Notes: generated from the letters alone by a model not told the origin. A stretch of DNA of 59,967 nucleotides from a virus (IMGVR_UViG_3300043410_001381:1-59967), one strand, 5' to 3'. Shown: positions 1 through 7,759, numbered from the stretch's first letter. Numbers and translations: made by a program.

Positions 1-676
<676 letters not shown>

Positions 677-695
677 TTACGGCGTTCTACATTTT

Positions 696-703
696 TATTT
701 ATG
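696..703 (-). promoter_or_regulatory. Late-type promoter octamer (CATAAATA)
   Basis: CATAAATA on the minus strand, 74 nt before dnaK and overlapping the stop of the mazG-like gene. It matches the T4 late pattern NNTAAATA seen ahead of many structural genes in this window. Confidence 0.4.
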
Positions 704-1016
704 CCGATGGTTCAGAATTTTTAAAAATATTTGACCATTTTTTGAGCTTTTCAATCTTAGCTCGTTTTGCAACTGTTACATTGCCCCATGATGCAACATT
801 CATTTCCATGAGGATTTCAATCATGGCTTGCATGTCGCCCAATTCTTCTTCTAAATGTTCCAAGTTTGTTTGATTGGATGCTGGGTGACTATTGTCCCAG
901 CCAAATCTGCGAATTTTACTAACTGCTTGAATTACTTCAGCAGCCTCTTCTTGAAGAATATCTAGTACTTCCTGTACATTCTGTTCTTTAAATAGTCTAT
1001 TAAGTTCTTCGTCCAT
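699..1016 (-). CDS. MazG-like nucleotide pyrophosphohydrolase
   Basis: A 105-residue all-alpha NTP pyrophosphohydrolase-like protein. The metal-binding pattern is visible as EEAAEVIQA near the start and EEELGD about 40 residues later, which is the ExxE...ExxD signature of MazG/dUTPase-like enzymes. I place the start at ATG 1016, just after the upstream exonuclease stop (TGA at 1020-1018), because AAGGAA lies a suitable distance upstream; the frame stays open 13 codons further back inside the exonuclease gene. Family members hydrolyse NTPs or dNTPs, and phage copies have been proposed to alter nucleotide pools or (p)ppGpp. Substrate is unknown here. Confidence 0.82.
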   Translation of the reverse strand: MDEELNRLFKEQNVQEVLDILQEEAAEVIQAVSKIRRFGWDNSHPASNQTNLEHLEEELGDMQAMIEILMEMNVASWGNVTVAKRAKIEKLKKWSNIFKNSEPSA

Positions 1017-1017
1017 A

Positions 1018-1599
1018 TCAACGTTCCTTAAAAAATGGTGTGATATATGTACCATCTGCTTTGGTACTTGTGCGTAGTGTATTGTACACGTTTTGAATCC
1101 CTACTGCTTGGTTCCATGCATCTTCCAAAGCATGGTGGGCTGTAATTGGTGGGCGTTGTGGATTGATGCCTAGATCAAACGCTGTGCGTACATCGCGGAT
1201 TTCCCAAAACTTCCATGGGATGGCTTTATTGATTTTACGGAATACGTGTTCACAAATAACGACGTCAAATGATGCACCGTTTGACCATACACGTTTAGCA
1301 CCCCAGCAAAATTTGTATAATTGATGGAATGCGTCAGTAATTGGAATTCGACCGTCGGGATCGAAAGCGGCATCTTGTGCTGCTTGTGTTTGGCTAGCCC
1401 ACCATGCGACTGTGTCATCACTTGTAACAAGTCCCAGGTCGTGGCAACTATCAATATCTACTTTGACATAGAAACTATCCATGGCTTTGTCTTCACTCTC
1501 CCTACCAAACGGATCAAATTTGACTGCACCAATCGTAAGAATGGCCGCGTCCGGAGTCGTGGCCAATGTTTCTAAGTCGATCATAATATCTGTATTCAT
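1018..1599 (-). CDS. DEDD-family 3'-5' exonuclease (DexA / DnaQ-like)
   Basis: A 193-residue RNase H-fold exonuclease. The exo I motif is MIDLETLAT at residues 6-14 (D and E are metal ligands), followed by AAILTIGAVKFD typical of phage exonuclease A and RNase T-like proteins. Exo II is around NGASFDVVI, and exo III is HHALEDA (H and D), which makes it DEDDh type. It degrades DNA or RNA 3'-5'; T4 DexA is the closest concept. A near-consensus sigma70-type promoter sits 30 nt upstream, and the gene is followed with 1 nt spacing by the mazG-like gene, so the two form a nucleotide-metabolism pair. Confidence 0.85.
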   Translation of the reverse strand: MNTDIMIDLETLATTPDAAILTIGAVKFDPFGRESEDKAMDSFYVKVDIDSCHDLGLVTSDDTVAWWASQTQAAQDAAFDPDGRIPITDAFHQLYKFCWGAKRVWSNGASFDVVICEHVFRKINKAIPWKFWEIRDVRTAFDLGINPQRPPITAHHALEDAWNQAVGIQNVYNTLRTSTKADGTYITPFFKER

Positions 1600-1628
1600 T
1601 GTATGCTCTTTCGTAAAAATGAGCTTTA

Positions 1629-1657
1629 ATTATAACAGATATTAATTACTTTGTCAA
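1629..1657 (-). promoter_or_regulatory. Sigma70 consensus-type promoter
   Basis: Minus strand: TTGACA (1657-1652), 17-nt spacer, TATAAT (1634-1629). Both boxes match the consensus perfectly. It reads into the exonuclease and mazG-like genes. An ACCAAAATTG motif, also found near 5.9 kb, lies just upstream of the -35 box. Confidence 0.85.
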
Positions 1658-1887
1658 TACAATTTTGGTGGTAATGACTCGTTTCTGAGCTTCTTTTTCC
1701 AACGTGCTTTTGCTGCACCCTTTTTACGTTTGCGTTCTGTCGTTGGCTTCTCGTAAAACTCTTTAGCACGTAGGGTATCTAGTGTGCCAGCCTCTTCCAT
1801 CTTACGCTTAAAGCGTCTGAGAGCCTGGTTAATGTTCTCGTTATCCTTAACGGTAACACCAGTCCCTTTACTCTTGCGATACATCAT
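1654..1887 (-). CDS. rpsU: Ribosomal protein bS21
   Basis: A 77-residue basic protein matching bS21: [19 protein letters not shown], then an arginine/lysine-rich helix ending [17 protein letters not shown]. bS21 is a small-subunit protein that helps mRNA base-pair with the anti-Shine-Dalgarno region. Phage-encoded bS21 is known from large and marine phages and may bias host ribosomes toward phage messages (established idea, not shown here). Start at 1887 or 1884 (two ATGs in a row), preceded by GAGGAAG. It overlaps the end of the upstream gene by 20 nt. A promoter for the next gene overlaps its 3' end. Confidence 0.92.
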   Translation of the reverse strand: MMYRKSKGTGVTVKDNENINQALRRFKRKMEEAGTLDTLRAKEFYEKPTTERKRKKGAAKARWKKKLRNESLPPKLY

Positions 1888-2287
1888 CGTCGTCTTCCTC
1901 TTCTTCTTGGTCTTTAAGTTGTTCTACAATCCAATCTAGGTTGTAGATTCTGTTTTTGCTAATTAACCCATAAGGTGTTAATTCGTCATTAGTTATATAG
2001 TGTGCGTTTGCCTGAGCAAGCATGAAAGTGATAAATTTCTGAGTAATTGGGTCACAATTATCAACATCAATAATAACCACATCAACTTGCTGTGCTACGC
2101 TCAACATCCAACTAATATCAGTTTCTTCCACATCAAAAATAAAGACATTTAAATCGTCAATACTCTGACTTAGAATTGTTTTGAACTGCTCTTTAACATG
2201 CGTTGAAGGCTTAACTAACAAGTAGCTAATGTTCAAATTGAATAACTTGTCCGGCGGTGTTATTACTGTAATGTTACCTAAGCTCAT
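1868..2287 (-). CDS. Hypothetical protein with acidic tail
   Basis: 139 residues from ATG 2287, chosen because AGAAGGA precedes it. An alternative ATG five codons earlier lacks a ribosome site. The body has alternating hydrophobic strands and helices ([19 protein letters not shown]) suggesting a small alpha/beta fold, and ends in a run of Glu and Asp. I do not recognise a family. The start overlaps the stop of the upstream -1 frame reading (2274) and the end overlaps bS21, so the genes are translationally chained. Confidence 0.6.
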   Translation of the reverse strand: MSLGNITVITPPDKLFNLNISYLLVKPSTHVKEQFKTILSQSIDDLNVFIFDVEETDISWMLSVAQQVDVVIIDVDNCDPITQKFITFMLAQANAHYITNDELTPYGLISKNRIYNLDWIVEQLKDQEEEEDDDDVSQE

Positions 2288-2597
2288 AAATCCTTCTTGC
2301 AAAATATTCTAACTGTTCGTGTGGGAAATCATTGTATTTACGATTTCCTGACTTTATAGCTTCTAAAAAGTTATAAAGTTCTGGCTCTGTTTCTTGATTA
2401 ACGTGTATGCCTGTGAATTGATCTTTATTAAACTCGACGTATAAACGATCAATTGGTTTTAGTGGATCTGATGATGGTGTTTTAGATATGCGTTGCCAAA
2501 TAGAAGTTGGAGCACTTTGCTCTTCATTCTGAATATAGCCTACTACTCGTGGCTCTTGACTTGTGTCTTGCCCGTCTCGTCCTTCACCATGTAAGTC
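2274..2597 (-). CDS. -1 frame extension of the 2543-3859 membrane protein (no start codon of its own)
   Basis: An open frame of 107 codons, beginning immediately after an A AAA AAG slippery run in the upstream gene and ending at TAA 2276-2274, 11 nt inside the next gene. It contains no ATG, GTG or TTG, so it can hardly be started independently. It encodes a plausible folded segment (for example [40 protein letters not shown]). A -1 slip would give a 528-residue protein instead of 438. The alternative is a homopolymer error in the assembly, in which case the whole is a single gene. Either way the segment looks coding. Confidence 0.72.
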   Translation of the reverse strand, partial: DLHGEGRDGQDTSQEPRVVGYIQNEEQSAPTSIWQRISKTPSSDPLKPIDRLYVEFNKDQFTGIHVNQETEPELYNFLEAIKSGNRKYNDFPHEQLEYFARRIYELR

Positions 2598-3859
2598 TTT
2601 TTTTTTGAATCTTCCTCTGTAGGAGGAGTTATGTAATCACCTGGGCGTTCAAGACTTGCATCAAGGCCCGGGGCATTTGGGTTAACATATTGATCAATAT
2701 CAATCAACTCAACTTCTTCACCAGTTTGGTTAATATAAGATTCACCTCTGGCTACTCTATCTTGTACTGTATCTTCTGATGCCTTGGCTACTTCTGCCTC
2801 TGCTTCAGCAACCATTCTATTCCAACGATCTAAGTCAGTTTCTTGAGCAGGCTCTTGTGGTGTAATACCAAAGCGTTCTGCAGAACTAATGTCACCAGAT
2901 ATTGGGTAGTCTGGTTCATGGAACTCTTCAATGTATGAGTATGGGATTGGTTCACCATTGTCTAATGCACGAGCAACTTCTTTGCCTCTACGGAAGAATT
3001 CTTCAACTTCTGGGTCAGCACCCTCATCAGGATGTACTTCTGTTTCAGTATGTGGCACGGTATTGTGCAACAATGGTTCTTCTTCCTCTGCTAAAGGATC
3101 ACGCCCTTTGTTATGCCACATGAATGTCATTTGTGCGGCTAACAACATAATAACTGCTAACGGATCAAATACTACAATGATAGTAATAATAACCCAAGTA
3201 ACAGCACGTTCTAAAACTGATTCATCAGTTGCGCCATATACAAATGCCGCAATGTATTTTAGTGGACCTACTTCAGCTTCTACTTTGCGTACTTCTGCAC
3301 GAATTGGTGCGGCTTCGTCATTAAGAGATGAAATGATTTTCTGGTTGGCTTCGATGTCCTTCGCCAGGGCACTACGATCACGTTGTTGAGACTTACGTAT
3401 AGCAACGGCTTTGTCGGCACCTTTTTCATCTGTACTTCTGCCCATGACTTGGTCCACAGCCTCGTCCATTTGTTTGAGCTGCTTACGGTCGGCTTCGATA
3501 TTGTCTCTTGCAGTACGTATTTTTTCGTCATAGATTGCAATCTTGCTTTGCACATCGCCACTTACTAAACTTTGGTCGCTGTGTGCTTTTGATAAAAATC
3601 CAAAGATACCCATAGATGTGATTAACATGAGAACTGCGACCGCAGTAGTCATGTAAACCTTCATTAAACGGGGAGCTCTAGTCCAATTAGCTTTTAACCA
3701 ACTAGCACAAACAAGTTTAGCAACCTCTAACGCTGATCCCATCACGATGATAGGAATTACTGCGGCAGAGAAAATAGCGGCCAAACCTACTACTGAGTAG
3801 TAGATTGCGACCGCTGAAATTGTTAAACCTGTGAGTAGTAATAGATAAGCTAATAACAT
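2543..3859 (-). CDS. Multi-pass membrane protein with coiled coil (0-frame product)
   Basis: 438 residues. Three hydrophobic segments lie in the first 90 residues (LLLAYLLLLTGLTISAVAIYY; the AAIFSAAVIPIIVMGS region; AVAVLMLITSMGIFGFL), then a charged coiled-coil stretch (about 105-200), then another pair of hydrophobic segments around WVIITIIVVFDPLAVIMLLA, and a long acidic, probably disordered tail. From memory this resembles a membrane or structural protein common in marine T4-like phages; its role is unknown. The last 17 residues of this frame follow the slippery site TCA AAA AAA AAG; the -1 frame continues to 2274 instead of stopping at TAG 2543. Confidence 0.75.
   Translation of the reverse strand: MLLAYLLLLTGLTISAVAIYYSVVGLAAIFSAAVIPIIVMGSALEVAKLVCASWLKANWTRAPRLMKVYMTTAVAVLMLITSMGIFGFLSKAHSDQSLVSGDVQSKIAIYDEKIRTARDNIEADRKQLKQMDEAVDQVMGRSTDEKGADKAVAIRKSQQRDRSALAKDIEANQKIISSLNDEAAPIRAEVRKVEAEVGPLKYIAAFVYGATDESVLERAVTWVIITIIVVFDPLAVIMLLAAQMTFMWHNKGRDPLAEEEEPLLHNTVPHTETEVHPDEGADPEVEEFFRRGKEVARALDNGEPIPYSYIEEFHEPDYPISGDISSAERFGITPQEPAQETDLDRWNRMVAEAEAEVAKASEDTVQDRVARGESYINQTGEEVELIDIDQYVNPNAPGLDASLERPGDYITPPTEEDSKKKTYMVKDETGKTQVKSHE
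2597..2618 (-). promoter_or_regulatory. Candidate programmed -1 frameshift site (SD-like element plus A AAA AAG)
   Basis: Minus strand: nine A (2606-2598) followed by G, giving the slippery heptamer A AAA AAG at 2603-2597 in the correct frame (TCA AAA AAA AAG). An internal Shine-Dalgarno-like AGAGGAAG (2618-2611) ends about 8 nt upstream, which is the arrangement that stimulates slipping in E. coli dnaX. A nine-A run could also cause RNA polymerase slippage. No strong downstream hairpin was seen. Confidence 0.65.
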
Positions 3860-3866
3860 GCACTAA

Positions 3867-4475
3867 TTATGCATTAACTAACGTAGCTGTGTCAATTAAA
3901 GTGACTGTCACTGTGCCCAAAGTTTGAGCTGCTGTACCGCTAGCTGCAACTGTGATCGATTGTTGATCATCATTTGGACCTGTTGGGTCAAATACACGAA
4001 CGTTAGCAGTAGTAGCATCACGAACGCCTTGTGCTACGGCATTAGCAATAGCTTTAGCAACTGTATCCATTGCGCTGTTACCGATATCATTGCCAACAAC
4101 TGTAGTACCTTGGTATTGTCCAGTTAATGGAATGAATGCATCACGATCATACTTTACAGTGAATGTTAATGATGTTGCTTGAGCATCAGCATTAGCTTCT
4201 GTAATAGTTAAGTCTAGAATTTGGCAATCGCCCAATCCTGACAAACGATTGATTACGTTACGGAAACGCATATTTCCACGAGCACGAGTTTGTGACTTTG
4301 CTAATGTTGACGGTAAGTTAGCTGTGCTAAATGCGTCACTTGCAGTTGGGGTTACACCGCCACCAGTGTTACCTGATGTAGTTGTTGGGTAGTAAGTACC
4401 ACTGCTCATATCAATTACAACTCTATACAAATTTGGCTGTAATTGGTTACTATCTTGTTGAAATCCTGATGGCAT
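3867..4475 (-). CDS. Putative virion structural protein
   Basis: 202 residues, Thr/Ala/Ser/Gly-rich and beta-prone, opening MPSGFQQDSNQLQPNLYRVV. I recall this type of N-terminus from structural proteins of marine T4-like phages, but no domain can be proved here. Strong AAGGAG ribosome site, and a GATAAATA late-type octamer 23 nt upstream. It is followed 7 nt later by the membrane-protein gene at 3859. The composition resembles the 21949-22416 product, though the sequences do not align obviously. Confidence 0.62.
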   Translation of the reverse strand: MPSGFQQDSNQLQPNLYRVVIDMSSGTYYPTTTSGNTGGGVTPTASDAFSTANLPSTLAKSQTRARGNMRFRNVINRLSGLGDCQILDLTITEANADAQATSLTFTVKYDRDAFIPLTGQYQGTTVVGNDIGNSAMDTVAKAIANAVAQGVRDATTANVRVFDPTGPNDDQQSITVAASGTAAQTLGTVTVTLIDTATLVNA

Positions 4476-4497
4476 TATTATGCTCCTTAATATAAGG

Positions 4498-4505
4498 TAT
4501 TTATC
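4498..4505 (-). promoter_or_regulatory. Late-type promoter octamer (GATAAATA)
   Basis: GATAAATA on the minus strand, 23 nt before the start of the structural gene 3867-4475. Confidence 0.6.
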
Positions 4506-4506
4506 G

Positions 4507-4842
4507 TTACTTAAACACGATAAGGGCTAAAAGGGCAGCTTGAACAAAGAAACCCAGCCCGATCGTAATGATATTAAGCAGATCTTTCTGAATGGTTGCT
4601 TTGATAAAGAAGCAGAACAGCCCAACCCAGCTGAAAAGTACCATATCAACTGGTGGCATCTTTTCAGTTAGCCCTGTCAAAACTGCTAGCATCGTTGGGA
4701 TTGTTGCTAGGTGCAGTAAAACTACTGCGACCCAGCCCATTGTTTCTGCACTGATTCTTGGGGCATGTTCTTTAATGTTTTGAACCCATAGATCCAGATT
4801 AAGAAAATCGTGTACTCCGGACTTGATTTTATTCATATCCAT
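4507..4842 (-). CDS. Small multi-pass membrane protein
   Basis: 111 residues with three predicted membrane helices (WVAVVLLHLATIPTMLAVL; DMVLFSWVGLFCFFI; a C-terminal helix around GLGFFVQAALLALIVF) after a short charged N-terminus. The start at 4842 is supported by AAGGA. It lies just after the SleB-type lysin gene, so a holin-like role is conceivable but unproven. No family recognised. Confidence 0.6.
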   Translation of the reverse strand: MDMNKIKSGVHDFLNLDLWVQNIKEHAPRISAETMGWVAVVLLHLATIPTMLAVLTGLTEKMPPVDMVLFSWVGLFCFFIKATIQKDLLNIITIGLGFFVQAALLALIVFK

Positions 4843-4851
4843 TTTGAATCC

Positions 4852-5382
4852 TTATTGATAGAAGATGTGGCGGCCGATTTTAACTAATGGCTTTTTGCCC
4901 CATCCTGGGTTAATGTAATCTCCATGGAAATACAGGGCGTTCTTTAAATCAGGAAGTCTAAATCCTTCTAGAAGCACTTTCTTTGCTACTTCCATTGACT
5001 CTGTGTAAACTGCGCCATTCATTGGCTTCTTTAATGAAGCTGAATCGCAATACCAGCTGAACTGGCAAAGAACTTTTTCATACACTACGTTCTTTTGATA
5101 TACTACTTGGCAGATGTCACTAGGGAATTGTCCCGATTCTGCACGATTGATTGTAACCTGGGCTACTGCGACCTTGCCTTCAAAAGGTTCATAGCCTGCT
5201 TCGTGGTAAATGTTGCGAGCTAGACAATCTAGTTGTTTTTGTCTTAGTTCTGCTGTAATTGGGCTTGCGTTCTCTCGCATAGCCTTCAAGTGGTCGAATT
5301 TGTAATTGACTGCACGAATGCTTACTGTTACCACTGCAATTGCCGCTAGGGCATATACTGCTGTTTTTATGATGCGTATCAT
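4852..5382 (-). CDS. SleB-type cell wall hydrolase (probable endolysin)
   Basis: 176 residues. An N-terminal hydrophobic helix (AVYALAAIAVVTVSI) acts as signal or anchor, followed by a Hydrolase_2 (SleB/CwlJ) domain: CLARNIYHEAGYEP with the presumed catalytic Glu61, GKVAVAQVTINR, CQFSWYCD, then ALYFHG and WGKK motifs. This family cleaves peptidoglycan. The signal-anchor suggests membrane release rather than a classical holin-only route. GGAGAAAG precedes ATG 5382. It is followed 9 nt later by a small membrane protein; together they are the best lysis candidates in the window. Confidence 0.83.
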   Translation of the reverse strand: MIRIIKTAVYALAAIAVVTVSIRAVNYKFDHLKAMRENASPITAELRQKQLDCLARNIYHEAGYEPFEGKVAVAQVTINRAESGQFPSDICQVVYQKNVVYEKVLCQFSWYCDSASLKKPMNGAVYTESMEVAKKVLLEGFRLPDLKNALYFHGDYINPGWGKKPLVKIGRHIFYQ

Positions 5383-5474
5383 TTTCTTTCTCCTTTACGC
5401 TGGATCAGGAATTGCTAGTTCCGTCATTATATGGCTCGATACATCTCCTCATGCGTTAAAGCCTTACTTCATTA

Positions 5475-5496
5475 TGTACCAAAACCTTTTGGTACA
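5475..5496. repeat. Perfect 10-bp inverted repeat TGTACCAAAA/TTTTGGTACA
   Basis: Two perfect 10-nt arms with a 2-nt loop in the 160-nt spacer between 5382 and 5543. There is no T tract, so a terminator is unlikely. The TACCAAAA core recurs at 5939-5984, suggesting an operator. Confidence 0.6.
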
Positions 5497-5542
5497 ATAA
5501 TTAATTATCCTCAGATCAATGGTAGAAAACATATACTTTAAG

Positions 5543-5932
5543 TTATCTACGCATTTTACTGATATCAATCGCCTCTTCGTCACTAAAAACAGGTACTGCA
5601 TTGCTTTTGTGCATCGTTGCGATTCCCTTAACCTTAGTGCCTGTATACACTTTCGGTTGTTGTTTTACAGCAACACCCCCACCAGAATCCCTACTTTTAA
5701 TGTGGGAAGTGGTATTTCTACCTTCTGGGATAGCAAGGGATGGAATCTTGCCATAAGTACTACTCGATGTTGCTTTCTTTGTTAGATCGCTAACACCGTG
5801 TTTCTTTTTTAATTCTTGCCAGCTTGCCTCTAGTTCTCTTGCTAGACGGGCTGCTTCAGCATTTCGATACTTGGTTTTACCCTTTTTCTTGCCTGTAGTA
5901 CTAAGCCACGGACCTTCAATATGCATTGACAT
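5543..5932 (-). CDS. Hypothetical basic protein
   Basis: 129 residues from ATG 5932 (another in-frame ATG follows two codons later; the frame extends to a TTG at 5944). The first third is basic and helical (KKKGKTKYRNAEAARLAREL), the middle Ser/Thr-rich and probably disordered, and the end is FSDEEAIDISKMRR. No family recognised. No clear ribosome site. It is read from a perfect sigma70 promoter with an overlapping inverted repeat, so it may be an early, regulated gene. Confidence 0.55.
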   Translation of the reverse strand: MSMHIEGPWLSTTGKKKGKTKYRNAEAARLARELEASWQELKKKHGVSDLTKKATSSSTYGKIPSLAIPEGRNTTSHIKSRDSGGGVAVKQQPKVYTGTKVKGIATMHKSNAVPVFSDEEAIDISKMRR

Positions 5933-5938
5933 AAAACA

Positions 5939-5984
5939 TACCAAAATTGTTTAACATGTCGCTATTATAGCGCCAATTTTGGTA
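5939..5984. repeat. Inverted repeat TACCAAAATTG/CAATTTTGGTA around a promoter
   Basis: Perfect 11-nt arms at 5939-5949 and 5974-5984. One arm lies in the promoter spacer and the other downstream of the -10 box. The same core occurs at 5475-5496, and ACCAAAATTG occurs next to the 1.6-kb promoter. A regulator binding site is likely. Confidence 0.55.
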
Positions 5985-5992
5985 CTTGTCAA
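5964..5992 (-). promoter_or_regulatory. Sigma70 consensus promoter
   Basis: Minus strand TTGACA (5992-5987), 17-nt spacer, TATAAT (5969-5964); perfect hexamers. Reads into the hypothetical gene 5543-5932. Confidence 0.88.
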
Positions 5993-5993
5993 C

Positions 5994-6302
5994 TTAGTTA
6001 GGAACTAAAGCAGGTTTATAACAATTACAACTTGGGTCAATTAATGCTTCCCAATGATATCCTGCGGGCTGTGGCCAAAGTGGTGCAGCTGGTGGTGGAT
6101 AAACGGGCTGAGGTTGAACTACAACGATTTCGGTACGGCGTTGTTGCGCTACTTCATACACTATTACCCCACCGATGACAGTTGGTACTACCCAACCGTA
6201 GTCAGGACGGTAAACATAATGTCCACCGCCATGACGCCAGCGGTCAGCATATGATGCTGATGAAACTAAACTTAACAATATGATTGCTAAGAGTTTTTTC
6301 AT
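5994..6302 (-). CDS. Small exported proline-rich protein
   Basis: 102 residues with a clear Sec signal peptide (MKKLLAIILLSLVSSASYA, cleavage before DRW). The mature part has a hydrophobic patch (VPTVIGGVIVYEV) and a Pro-rich section (QPQPVYPPPAAPLWPQP), with two cysteines near the end. It looks like small periplasmic or outer-membrane-associated bacterial proteins; function unknown. The stop overlaps nothing, but the -35 box of the next gene's promoter lies at its 3' end. It is 1 nt downstream of the H1-like gene and probably co-transcribed with it. Confidence 0.65.
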   Translation of the reverse strand: MKKLLAIILLSLVSSASYADRWRHGGGHYVYRPDYGWVVPTVIGGVIVYEVAQQRRTEIVVVQPQPVYPPPAAPLWPQPAGYHWEALIDPSCNCYKPALVPN

Positions 6303-6303
6303 T

Positions 6304-6507
6304 TTACTTCTTTTGTTCTTTTGCTGCTTGACGAGCGGCCTTTGTATCAGTAACGTCTTTACGACCTTCCTTACACAATGCTGCTAGTGCTTGCAAATGC
6401 TTACGTACACGAGCACCTGCTGCGCCTACTTCTTTGTCATAAAACTTTTCGAAGTCACCTTCCATTTCTTCTACGATCTTTGTGAACTCTTTAAAATTGT
6501 TAGCCAT
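6304..6507 (-). CDS. Histone H1-like (Hc1 family) DNA-binding protein
   Basis: 67 residues from ATG 6507, chosen because AGGAGAG lies just upstream; the frame runs further back but those codons overlap the promoter. The layout EGDFEKFYDKEVGAAGARVRKHLQAL, then an Ala/Lys tail, matches my memory of bacterial Hc1-like proteins (EKFYxKGNKAAGxRxRKxxQxLKKLAQ). These small basic proteins bind and compact DNA. In a phage it might coat the genome or the host nucleoid (inference). The match is from recall only. Confidence 0.65.
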   Translation of the reverse strand: MANNFKEFTKIVEEMEGDFEKFYDKEVGAAGARVRKHLQALAALCKEGRKDVTDTKAARQAAKEQKK

Positions 6508-6526
6508 ATAGCTCTCCTTTTGTTTT

Positions 6527-6554
6527 ATTATATAGTGTTTATTCTCCATGTCAA
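6527..6554 (-). promoter_or_regulatory. Sigma70-type promoter
   Basis: Minus strand TTGACA (6554-6549), 16-nt spacer, TATAAT (6532-6527), 20 nt before the histone-like gene. Confidence 0.8.
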
Positions 6555-6565
6555 GAAATTTAGTT

Positions 6566-6573
6566 CATAAATA
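6566..6573 (+). promoter_or_regulatory. Late-type promoter octamer (CATAAATA)
   Basis: Plus strand CATAAATA, 17 nt before the PAAR gene; a GAGGA ribosome site lies between. Confidence 0.6.
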
Positions 6574-6590
6574 TTGACGAGGAAAATGAT

Positions 6591-6914
6591 ATGCCAAAAA
6601 TAGCACGAGTTGGTGACACTGGTCAAGGAGTTTGCCGAGCTGGGCATCCTGGGATTCCTAAGGGCATTCCGAAACCGATGATTACAACGTTTGTAACAGG
6701 AACTAGCACAGTATTCTTGAATAATAAGCCATTGGCTCTTCAAGGAACAGTTGGTAACACAGATTGTGGACACCATACTGTTGCTGTATCATATTCACCT
6801 ACTGTATTTGCTGAGAATAAACCCTTGCATAGAGTAGGTGACACTGGGATAGTAACTGAAGATGGTAGCGGTGAATATGTTACTATTACCGCATCCCCCG
6901 ATACAGATGGTTAA
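6591..6914 (+). CDS. PAAR-domain spike tip protein
   Basis: 107 residues made of PAAR-type repeats: IARVGDTGQGVCRAGHPG, then a middle TGTSTVFLNNKPLALQGT block, GHHTVAVSYSPTVFAENKPLHRVGDTG. PAAR proteins form the metal-bound cone that caps the tail spike of contractile phages and type VI systems (T4 gp5.4 is the model); His and Cys residues hold the metal. GAGGA supports the start. It is one of few plus-strand genes here, with its own late promoter, and overlaps the convergent downstream gene by 4 nt. Confidence 0.9.
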   Translation: MPKIARVGDTGQGVCRAGHPGIPKGIPKPMITTFVTGTSTVFLNNKPLALQGTVGNTDCGHHTVAVSYSPTVFAENKPLHRVGDTGIVTEDGSGEYVTITASPDTDG

Positions 6915-7201
6915 ACTAACTTAATTCCTGAGGTTGACTCTAGGAATTGTTTAGCGAATGCTTCATCAGTTGGTTCTGACACTGTAACAGTGATCTTAGA
7001 AAGTTTTACTTCACGATCTGGATTGACTGTGAACAAGTATGGCATTAAGCCTGGCCCTTGCTGGCCCATACCAATAACCATTGGCTTTGATAACTTATAA
7101 TAAGTGTCTGTCTCTTCTGTTAGTTTTGCAACTAACTCTTCGCCTGATGTGAGTTTTAATGTGATAACTTCGCCTACTGCGACGCCTTTCTGAATTAACA
7201 T
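6911..7201 (-). CDS. Sm-like beta-barrel protein
   Basis: 96 residues. GEVITLKLTSGEELVAKLTEETDTYYKL looks like an LSm/SH3-type small beta barrel (strand, hairpin, 'SG..l.g.l'), followed by a YLFTVNP and KLSKITVTV strand pair. I recall similar small proteins in T4-like marine phages, without known function. RNA binding is possible by fold but not shown. Followed 1 nt downstream of the glutaredoxin gene. Confidence 0.5.
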   Translation of the reverse strand: MLIQKGVAVGEVITLKLTSGEELVAKLTEETDTYYKLSKPMVIGMGQQGPGLMPYLFTVNPDREVKLSKITVTVSEPTDEAFAKQFLESTSGIKLV

Positions 7202-7202
7202 A

Positions 7203-7430
7203 TTATACCTTTTCTAAAAATGTTTTAAGTTCTGTAAATCCACCAATTAATTGATCATCAACAAAAATTTGTGGAACTGTACGGGCATTTGGAATTGCTT
7301 CTAACAACTCTTCCTTGGTGTACCCGTCACCAATTTTCTTCTCTTCAAACTCAATACCCTTTTGCTTTAGCAATGCTTTTGCTTGATCACAATACGGGCA
7401 GTGATACTTTGACCATACTACTGCTTTCAT
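7203..7430 (-). CDS. Glutaredoxin
   Basis: 75 residues, complete thioredoxin-fold glutaredoxin. The active site CPYC is at residues 11-14, cis-Pro motif TVPQIF about residue 51-56, and glutathione-binding GGFTEL near the end. It reduces disulfides using glutathione and, in phages such as T4 (NrdC), regenerates ribonucleotide reductase. The class Ia reductase genes nrdA and nrdB lie 2-7 kb away on the same strand, which fits that role. Confidence 0.93.
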   Translation of the reverse strand: MKAVVWSKYHCPYCDQAKALLKQKGIEFEEKKIGDGYTKEELLEAIPNARTVPQIFVDDQLIGGFTELKTFLEKV

Positions 7431-7759
7431 TTGCTTACCCTATTACGTTGTTGTTCTTTCTCTAGTAGCTCTTTTAGGCGAGCAATTTCTTTGGATTCTT
7501 TAGCGTGTTTACTTTCTTCACGTGTGCGTGGTTCAACTTTGATAACGCACGGACTATCAATTTTAACACTCATCTCATGGCAGCGATTGCTCCAATTAAG
7601 CAACGTGTCACTTAGCCAGTCCAAAAATTGTACTCTAAGGCATCGATTCTTTTCTTCAATATCGTGAAATTTGGTTAGTAATCCCTTCATTTCCAAGCCT
7701 GCTGACGTGTGTTTAACACCATCTTTATGTAGTTCTATAGTTTTCTTTAGTGTTGTCAT
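7427..7759 (-). CDS. Hypothetical helical protein
   Basis: 110 residues, mostly helical and charged, ending in a coiled-coil-like segment (HAKESKEIARLKELLEKEQQ). Contains a few Cys (NRCLRVQF, NRCHEMS, CVIKVEP) but no motif I recognise. The stop overlaps the glutaredoxin start by 4 nt, so the two are translationally coupled. Confidence 0.5.
   Translation of the reverse strand: MTTLKKTIELHKDGVKHTSAGLEMKGLLTKFHDIEEKNRCLRVQFLDWLSDTLLNWSNRCHEMSVKIDSPCVIKVEPRTREESKHAKESKEIARLKELLEKEQQRNRVSK

Noticed and set aside
2931-3389. A 152-codon plus-strand open frame
   Set aside because: It lies opposite the membrane-protein gene, has a low-complexity Ser/Ala composition typical of an antisense shadow, and lacks a ribosome site.
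5400-5460. Very short open frames before the lysin gene as a leader peptide (10-15 codons)
   Set aside because: Too short to support, with no attenuator hairpin or repeated regulatory codons.
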